DNA from: Acidobacteriota bacterium
GTDB lineage: Bacteria > Acidobacteriota > JAAYUB01
Assembly: GCA_018001935.1 (NCBI GenBank)
Contig: JAGNHB010000058.1
Coordinates: 1 to 36,430, forward strand
Length of the DNA stretch: 36,430 bases
Direction: 5' to 3'
Positions 31,506 through 36,430 of the stretch are shown here, piece after piece. The notes beneath the pieces are model-generated. The model made no database searches. It saw nothing but the letters and a program-made list of their open reading frames with translations, and was not told the DNA's origin. A program made the position numbers and the translations under genes. Each line of letters starts with the position of its first letter. The stretch's first letter is position 1.

Positions 31506-31533
31506 AAAAAACGCCCCTCCGGAAAGGGGCGTT
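31506..31533 (-). terminator. Rho-independent terminator after the molybdenum hydroxylase genes
   Basis: On the minus strand, a perfect 8-bp stem (AACGCCCC/GGGGCGTT, 31533-31526 with 31517-31510) with an 8-nt loop is followed by five T. It lies 24 nt past the stop of the large subunit and only 16 nt before the start of the SemiSWEET-like gene. Confidence 0.85.
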
Positions 31534-31557
31534 CCGAGAGTTCCCTGGAGAGAGCCT

Positions 31558-33873
31558 CTACTTTTCCCTCATCAGGCGCCAGAGGCGCTCGGGGGTGAAG
31601 GGGGCCTCGCGCAGGCGGACGCCCACCGCGTCGAAGACGGCGTTGGCGATGGCCGGCAGCGGGCCGTTGATCCCGATCTCGGAAACGGACTTGGCCCCGT
31701 AGGGCCCCGTCTCCTCGTCGGAGTCCACCACGATCGTGACCATCTCCGGCAGGTCCGCCGCGGTGAAGAGCTTGTAGTCCCAGAACGAGGCGTTCTGCAT
31801 GCGCCCCTTGGCGTCGAAGTCGTAGTTCTCCCAGAGGGCGTAGGAGAGGCCGTTGACCACGGCGCCCTCCACCTGGCCCTGGGCCAGGAGCGGGTGGATG
31901 GCGCGGCCGCAGTCGATGACCGTCACATACTTCACCAGGTGGATCCGCCCGGTCCGGGTGTCCACGTCCACCTCGGCGAACTGGGCCATGAAGGGCGCGG
32001 GGGACTCGGTGCCGTAGTAGGAGGCGTCCGCCGCCACCTGGAACTGGTCGTTCTCGTAGAAGGTGTAGTAGCCGATCTGCTCCAGGGTGGTCACCTTCCC
32101 CGTGGCCGTGTTCCGGACCCCCGCGGGGGTGATCTCCATGGCCGCGACGTCGGCGCCCTGCATGGACGCCCCCACGCGGAGCAGGATGTCCCGGATCTTC
32201 CGGGCGCAGCGCAGCACGGCGCCGCCGGAAACGTAAGTCGTGGAGGAGGCGTAGGCCCCCACGTCGAAGGGCGTCAGGTCGGTGTCCGACGAGAGGACGA
32301 TGAGCTTCTCCACCGGGATCTGGAGGGTTTCGGCGGCGATCTGGGCCAGGACGGTGTCGGACCCGGTGCCGAGGTCCGTGGCGCCGATGTGGAGGTTGAA
32401 GGAGCCGTCCTCGTTCATCTTCATGATGGCGGCCGCCATGTCCACCTTGGGGATGCCGGAGCCCTGCATGCAGGCGGCGAGCCCGAGCCCCTTGACCCGG
32501 TCGCCGCTGCGGATCTTCTTCCCGCGCTTTTCCTTCCAGCCGATGGCGGCGGCGCCCCGGTCGAGGCACTCGTCGAGCTTGCAGGAGCGGATGACCTGGG
32601 CCACGCCCTCCTTCCCCTCGCCGAGCACCTTGAAGACCTCGGAGGTCTCGCCCTCGCGAATGTGCCACGTCTTGTAGAAGTCCACCAGGTCGACCCCCAG
32701 GTGGCGGGACACGTCGTCGACGACCTGGCAGAAGCCGAAGTAGCCCTGGGTGGCCCCGTAGCCGCGGTAGGCCCCGCCCACGGGGAGGTTGGTGTAGACC
32801 GTCTTCCCGAGGAACCGGACGTTCTCCACCTTGTTGAAGAGCGGCAGGATCTTGGAGCCGGCGTTGGCCATGACGGTGAGGGCGTGGGAGCCGTAGGCGC
32901 CGGTGTTCATCAGCGCCTCCATCTCCAGGGCGGTGATGGCGCCGTCGTTCTTCGCGCCGATCTTCACCCGCATGCGCATGGGGTGGCGGGTGCGGGCGGA
33001 GACGAAGACCTCCCGCCGGCTCAGCACGATCCGGGCCGGCCGCCGGGTGCGCTGGGTCACCAGGGCCGCCAGGGGCTCCAGGAACACCTCCTGCTTGCCG
33101 CCGAAGCCGCCGCCGATGCGGGGCTTGATGACCCGGATTCGGCCGATGGGGATGTCCAGCACGCGCCCGGTGATCCGGCGCACGTGGAAGGGCACCTGGG
33201 TGGTGGTGAGGATCACCAGCCGGCCGCGCTCGTCGTACCAGGACAGCACGGCGTGGGGCTCGATGGCGCAGTGGGAGGCGTACTGGGTCCGGAAGACGCC
33301 TTCCTCGACGAAGTCCGCCTCGGCGAAGCCCCGGGTGATGTCGCCGAACTCGATGCCCGCCTCGGCGGCCAGGTTGATCTCGGGCTTGTAGACCACCGGC
33401 AGGGGGGCGAAGGCGTCCTCGCCGTGGAGGCGGGGGCTGGACGGGTCCAGGGCCTTCTCCGCGTCCAGGAGCGGCTCCAGCACGTTGTACTCGACCCGGA
33501 TCTTCTCCGCGGCGTCCTGGGCGGCCTCGAGGGTGTCGGCGGCCACCAGGGCCACCCGGTCGCCTACGAAGCGCATGCGGCGGTCGAAGAGGGCCGTGTC
33601 GTAGGGGGAGGGTTCGGGGTACCCCTGCCCGGCGGTGGTGTGGAGCACCCGCGGGACGTTGCCGTGGTGGAGGACCAGGGCGACGCCGGGGGCCTTCTCC
33701 GCCTCGGAGGCGTCGAGGGAGACGATCTCGGCGTGGGCGTGCGGCGAGTAGAGGAACGCGACGTGCAGGGCGTTCCCGATCCGGTGGTCCGCCGTGAATT
33801 TTTCCACGCCCGTGGCGAGGGAAAGGGCGTCGATCTTGGTGACGGGCTTGCCGATGTTGAGAAAGTTACTCAT
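31558..33873 (-). CDS. Xanthine dehydrogenase-family molybdenum-binding subunit
   Basis: The 771-aa large subunit that binds the molybdopterin cofactor. Marks: IKPRIGGGFGGKQE, VGGAYRGYGATQ (the active-site loop), QGSG, GATDLGTGSDTV and the catalytic Glu732 in GAKSVSEIG. It hydroxylates a carbon next to nitrogen or a similar position. The loop is neither the AYxCSFR of form I CO dehydrogenase nor the usual AFRGFG of purine dehydrogenases, so the substrate cannot be named. Its start overlaps the 2Fe-2S gene by eight bases. With the next two genes it forms a complete three-subunit enzyme. Confidence 0.92.
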   Translation of the reverse strand: MSNFLNIGKPVTKIDALSLATGVEKFTADHRIGNALHVAFLYSPHAHAEIVSLDASEAEKAPGVALVLHHGNVPRVLHTTAGQGYPEPSPYDTALFDRRMRFVGDRVALVAADTLEAAQDAAEKIRVEYNVLEPLLDAEKALDPSSPRLHGEDAFAPLPVVYKPEINLAAEAGIEFGDITRGFAEADFVEEGVFRTQYASHCAIEPHAVLSWYDERGRLVILTTTQVPFHVRRITGRVLDIPIGRIRVIKPRIGGGFGGKQEVFLEPLAALVTQRTRRPARIVLSRREVFVSARTRHPMRMRVKIGAKNDGAITALEMEALMNTGAYGSHALTVMANAGSKILPLFNKVENVRFLGKTVYTNLPVGGAYRGYGATQGYFGFCQVVDDVSRHLGVDLVDFYKTWHIREGETSEVFKVLGEGKEGVAQVIRSCKLDECLDRGAAAIGWKEKRGKKIRSGDRVKGLGLAACMQGSGIPKVDMAAAIMKMNEDGSFNLHIGATDLGTGSDTVLAQIAAETLQIPVEKLIVLSSDTDLTPFDVGAYASSTTYVSGGAVLRCARKIRDILLRVGASMQGADVAAMEITPAGVRNTATGKVTTLEQIGYYTFYENDQFQVAADASYYGTESPAPFMAQFAEVDVDTRTGRIHLVKYVTVIDCGRAIHPLLAQGQVEGAVVNGLSYALWENYDFDAKGRMQNASFWDYKLFTAADLPEMVTIVVDSDEETGPYGAKSVSEIGINGPLPAIANAVFDAVGVRLREAPFTPERLWRLMREK

Positions 33874-34333
33874 GGCTGCGCATCCTTTCCGCCGCCAGGC
33901 GCACGGCGTCGATGATTTTCACGTAACCGGTGCATCGGCAAAGGTTGCCGTCCAAGGCCGTCTTGATTTCCTCGTCGGTCGGGCTGGGGTTCTCCTTGAG
34001 CAGGGCGACGGTCGACAGGACCATGCCCGGGGTGCAGAAACCGCACTGGACCGCCCCGCTGTCCACGAAGGCCGCCTGGACAGGGTGCGGCTCGTGGAGA
34101 CTCCCGATCCCCTTGACGGTGGTGATCTCCCGCCCCGCCACGCCGGCGGCCAGGACCCGGCAGGAGTTGACGGGCTTGCCGTCCAGCAGCACGACGCAGG
34201 CGCCGCACTCGCCCGTGCGGCACCCTTCCTTCACCTCTTCGTGCCCGTTGTCGCGGAGCACGTCCAGCAGCAGGGCCTCCGGCGAAAACCTCGCCGCCAC
34301 GTCGCGGCCGTTGATCTTGAAGTGTGCTTTCAT
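33866..34333 (-). CDS. 2Fe-2S subunit of the molybdenum hydroxylase
   Basis: A 155-aa subunit with two [2Fe-2S] clusters. The N-terminal plant-type cluster uses Cys38, Cys43, Cys46 and Cys58 (CRTGECGAC and the later C). The C-terminal helical domain uses Cys97, Cys100, Cys132 and Cys134 (CGFC, CRC). It carries electrons from the molybdenum centre to FAD. GGGGAAG lies about eight bases before ATG 34333. Full length for the family. Confidence 0.95.
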   Translation of the reverse strand: MKAHFKINGRDVAARFSPEALLLDVLRDNGHEEVKEGCRTGECGACVVLLDGKPVNSCRVLAAGVAGREITTVKGIGSLHEPHPVQAAFVDSGAVQCGFCTPGMVLSTVALLKENPSPTDEEIKTALDGNLCRCTGYVKIIDAVRLAAERMRSHE

Positions 34334-34358
34334 GATGTTCTTCCCCTTTCCGTGCCGG

Positions 34359-35171
34359 TCATTCCGTGATGTCCAGGAGCGCCCGCTCCAACTCCACGCG
34401 GGCCAGCTCCTTCAGGTACTCGGGACTCCCCACCTTCTTGGCGGGGAACTCGAGCTTGAGCCCCGCGGCGGCTTCCGCGGCGAGGGCGGGCGTGAGGACC
34501 TTCCCCCGCAGCAGCGATTCCAGGTCCGTCGGCCGGTGGAACTTGTTGGCGCACCCCACCACGACCACCCGGAGGTCGGCCAGGGCCCCGCTCCCGTTCC
34601 GTTCGGCCAAGACCGAGACGTTGAAGGCGGAGTAGTCGAAGCGCGTCCGGGCGACCCGCCGATAGGCGGCTTTCCAGGGCTTGTCGGCGAAGCGGACCGC
34701 CGTGATGAGGCTCCCCTTGCGCACGTCGCGGTCGGTGACGTACTCGGCGACGGGGTACGAGCCCTCGCTGGCGCCGACGAGGTCGACCTGGGCGTCCAGC
34801 GCCAGCAGGGGGCCCACCAGGTCCGACCAGATGGGGAACTGGGCGATGGAACCGCCCAGCGTGGCCCGGTTCCGCAACGGCGTGGACAGGGCCCCGCCCA
34901 GGGCGCGGACCAGGATGTGGCCCGGGTCCACGTTCCGGAGGTGGCGGACCGTGTCCGCGAAGCACACCGCCGCCCCGAACTCCACCTGGCCGTCTCTTCG
35001 CTGGAAGTGACGTATCGGGAGACGGGAGAGGTCCACGAAGCCGGCGACGCGCTCCGCGGCGCCGCCCATGAGGATGCCGAGCCCCCCGCCGTGGGGGATG
35101 AGCCCCTTGCGGGCCACCAGCTCGGCCGCCTCCTCGATGTTGTCCGGATAATGCCAGGTAATTTCTTCCAT
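34359..35171 (-). CDS. FAD-binding subunit of the molybdenum hydroxylase
   Basis: A 270-aa CoxM/XdhB-type flavoprotein subunit, slightly shorter than the usual 280-290 aa. FAD-binding segments are GLIPHGGGLGILMG near residue 25 and RNATLGGSIAQFP near residue 105, followed by the CO_deh_flav_C domain (RFDYSAFNVSV). It passes electrons from the 2Fe-2S clusters to the final acceptor. It is the first gene of the operon; ATG 35171 has GGGTG upstream. The 2Fe-2S gene follows 25 nt after its stop. Confidence 0.92.
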   Translation of the reverse strand: MEEITWHYPDNIEEAAELVARKGLIPHGGGLGILMGGAAERVAGFVDLSRLPIRHFQRRDGQVEFGAAVCFADTVRHLRNVDPGHILVRALGGALSTPLRNRATLGGSIAQFPIWSDLVGPLLALDAQVDLVGASEGSYPVAEYVTDRDVRKGSLITAVRFADKPWKAAYRRVARTRFDYSAFNVSVLAERNGSGALADLRVVVVGCANKFHRPTDLESLLRGKVLTPALAAEAAAGLKLEFPAKKVGSPEYLKELARVELERALLDITE

Positions 35172-35230
35172 AAGGCACCCTGAGATGAAGATGGCATCCG
35201 CGCATTTCGCCTGATGCTAAAAACGCCCCG

Positions 35231-35259
35231 AGGATAAGACGAAATGGGGACAAAAGCAA
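35231..35259 (-). promoter_or_regulatory. Candidate promoter of the molybdenum hydroxylase operon
   Basis: On the minus strand, TTGCTT (35259-35254), a 17-nt spacer and TATCCT (35236-35231). The transcript would begin near 35224 with a leader of about 53 nt. Confidence 0.4.
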
Positions 35260-35345
35260 TCCGAAAAACGCGGCGGGGCGGGAGTGAACGGTCGGGCGCG
35301 ACCGGTTTCGGCGCACGTTCAAACGCGACGGTTCGAGCGGTGCTG

Positions 35346-35380
35346 CAGCGTCCTCTTCAAACCGGTGTCGGAGGACGCTG
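35346..35380. repeat. 10-bp perfect inverted repeat across the mntA stop codon
   Basis: CAGCGTCCTC (35346-35355) and GAGGACGCTG (35371-35380) surround a 15-nt loop that contains the stop codon (35357-35359). No T-tract follows on the minus strand. It could protect or end the transcript. Confidence 0.5.
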
Positions 35381-35689
35381 AGACCCCGGGCGGAGAAGGA
35401 TGGAACGTTGACGGACGAGGGCCCGGAACGGTTCGGCGGTCGCCGCCCAGTCCAGCAGGTCCACGTTGAAGGGCAGGGCGGATTCCGTGAAGGCGTCCTT
35501 GAGGTCGGCCAGGCGCAGGGTGTCCAGCGGCCGGTCCGTCATCACGGCGAGATCGAGGTCGGAATGCTTCCGGGGGGAGCCCCCCGCGCGCGAACCGTAA
35601 GCCAGCACGTCGTATTCCGGGACATGCCGCTCCAGGATGTCGAGAACGATCGCTTTCTCCGAGGCGCTGATGTCAATCGGCATGCCCAT
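35357..35689 (-). CDS. mntA: MntA-type nucleotidyltransferase antitoxin
   Basis: A 110-aa minimal nucleotidyltransferase. It carries the GSx10DxD active site: Gly32-Ser33 in YGSRAGG, Asp44 and Asp46 in HSDLDLAV, with a further acidic residue, Asp77, in FNVDLLDW. In studied MntA-HepT pairs this enzyme AMPylates a tyrosine of the HEPN toxin and so disarms it. ATG 35689 has GGAG upstream and overlaps the end of the HEPN gene by 17 bases, so the pair is translationally coupled. The symbol refers to the antitoxin, not the manganese transporter of the same name. Confidence 0.88.
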   Translation of the reverse strand: MGMPIDISASEKAIVLDILERHVPEYDVLAYGSRAGGSPRKHSDLDLAVMTDRPLDTLRLADLKDAFTESALPFNVDLLDWAATAEPFRALVRQRSILLRPGSQRPPTPV

Positions 35690-36104
35690 GATTCCGGCTC
35701 CGGAGGCGATCCAGGAGGTGCTTCATGTCCGCACGGAATTCGGGGATGACCGACAGGACGTCTTCCGCTTTCTCCGCGTCGTAGGTGTGGCTCGTGAGGT
35801 TCCGTTTCTCCCGGTATACCCGGAATCGCGGCACGTCCGGCACCAGACCGGCGTCCGCCGCGGCACGGATCAGGTCCATGAATGCCATCTCGCTCAATTC
35901 GTGGGGGTTGGCGACAATCTGCTCCAGTTGGCGCCGAATGAACTTGACCGCCAGGGTGTAGCTGAACTCGAAAGCCTGGATGACGGCCGACCGGAACTGC
36001 TCCCGCAACCCGGGGTCCTGCCGGGCAAGATCGGATTCGAGGTAACCCGCGCTGGTGTCCAACTGTCCCAGGGCGCTCTCGAACGATGTCAGGTCCAGGG
36101 TCAT
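35673..36104 (-). CDS. hepT: HepT-type HEPN toxin (HI0074 family)
   Basis: A 143-aa helical protein of the HI0074/nucleotidyltransferase substrate-binding group. It has the full RX4HXY motif: Arg101, His106 and Tyr108 in RNLTSHTY. Arg and His form the RNase site of HEPN toxins, and Tyr is the residue AMPylated by the partner in characterised pairs. Targets are likely RNAs or tRNAs. ATG 36104 is preferred because GAGGGGG lies eight bases upstream; a GTG at 36131 without such a box would add nine residues. Confidence 0.88.
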   Translation of the reverse strand: MTLDLTSFESALGQLDTSAGYLESDLARQDPGLREQFRSAVIQAFEFSYTLAVKFIRRQLEQIVANPHELSEMAFMDLIRAAADAGLVPDVPRFRVYREKRNLTSHTYDAEKAEDVLSVIPEFRADMKHLLDRLRSRNHGHAD

Positions 36105-36134
36105 GGGCGGATCCCCCTCGAGGTTTTCCACTCT

Positions 36135-36164
36135 ATTATTGGATCAATTCGCGAAAAAATGCAA
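36135..36164 (-). promoter_or_regulatory. Candidate promoter of hepT-mntA
   Basis: On the minus strand, TTGCAT (36164-36159), an 18-nt spacer and AATAAT (36140-36135). The expected start is about 25 nt before ATG 36104. Confidence 0.35.
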
Positions 36165-36430
36165 CCCGGTCCTCCCGCTTTCTTCCACCCGGCACGGACG
36201 TCTGCGCAAAAAAACCGGAGGGGATTTGCGCCACGACCGAACAGACGATCAGCCGGGCTTCGGGGATTTTGACTGTTTTTCATGCGTCGGAACTGTCTTT
36301 CTTGCAGCACTTTCGCAAGGGAAAAAGTTGGCATGATCTAACCCCGCCCTGATCGGGCTATCAGCTCGCGGAACGCCCGGGGTCACCTCACAAATCATTC
36401 TTGCAATATCAAGTTCCCTCTTGACTAGCC
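36165..36430. other. Window end without a recognisable gene
   Basis: Short frames here lack ribosome-binding sites and family features. The base composition is less GC-rich than the rest. No RNA gene, terminator or repeat of the families above is seen. Confidence 0.5.

Noticed and set aside
1..36430. tRNA, rRNA or phage attachment sites
   Set aside because: No cloverleaf with a TTCGA-type loop, no rRNA sequence and no integrase gene were seen.

Overview
The window is a GC-rich bacterial chromosome segment (about two thirds G+C) from a Gram-negative organism. Evidence for an outer membrane: two signal-bearing lipoproteins, a beta-barrel-like protein and a lipoprotein-type isoaspartate methyltransferase. 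The mix of a Reg_prop/Y_Y_Y sensor cyclase, beta-lactamase-fold and transglutaminase-TPR secreted proteins, modular beta-sandwich lipoproteins and repeat-laden intergenic DNA would fit Acidobacteriota or a neighbouring phylum. That placement is inference; no rRNA or marker gene is present.

Layout. (1) 166-7447, minus strand: a row reading small membrane protein, rluD, DUF362/ferredoxin protein, alpha/beta hydrolase, lipoprotein pcm, a repeat hairpin, an Lgt-family enzyme and a modular lipoprotein. (2) 7612-15276, plus strand: hybrid histidine kinase, 14-blade Reg_prop diguanylate cyclase, a repeat hairpin, then a TlpA-type thioredoxin and a DUF6029-like barrel. (3) 15654-22252, plus strand: a YtrA-type GntR repressor, one ABC ATPase, two permeases, a beta-lactamase-fold protein lacking all catalytic motifs, and a transglutaminase-TPR protein, all tightly packed behind one strong promoter. 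(4) 22253-23280: repeat-filled DNA with a kup 3'-end fragment and a 170-bp palindromic element. (5) 23443-25635, plus strand: an unrecognised secreted protein behind a near-consensus promoter. (6) 25962-30473, minus strand: kup, a small Cys protein, a GNAT acetyltransferase and an M20 peptidase. (7) 30474-31226: repeats and a possible gene remnant. (8) 31227-35171, minus strand: a three-subunit molybdenum hydroxylase, a terminator, then a SemiSWEET-like protein. (9) 35357-36104, minus strand: a HepT-MntA (HEPN/nucleotidyltransferase) toxin-antitoxin pair.

The distinctive feature besides the genes is the density of dispersed intergenic repeats. They include a 9-nt-period purine/pyrimidine family that folds on itself (four loci), a GGACACCC family, CCGCACTCCGCGGGCG copies, a shared AT-rich block, a MITE-like palindrome, a 56-bp tandem duplication and REP-like palindromes. 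Two of these families have run into the 3' ends of genes and now encode odd C-terminal tails. The best candidate for an undescribed functional system is the GntR-ABC-pseudo-beta-lactamase-transglutaminase operon.
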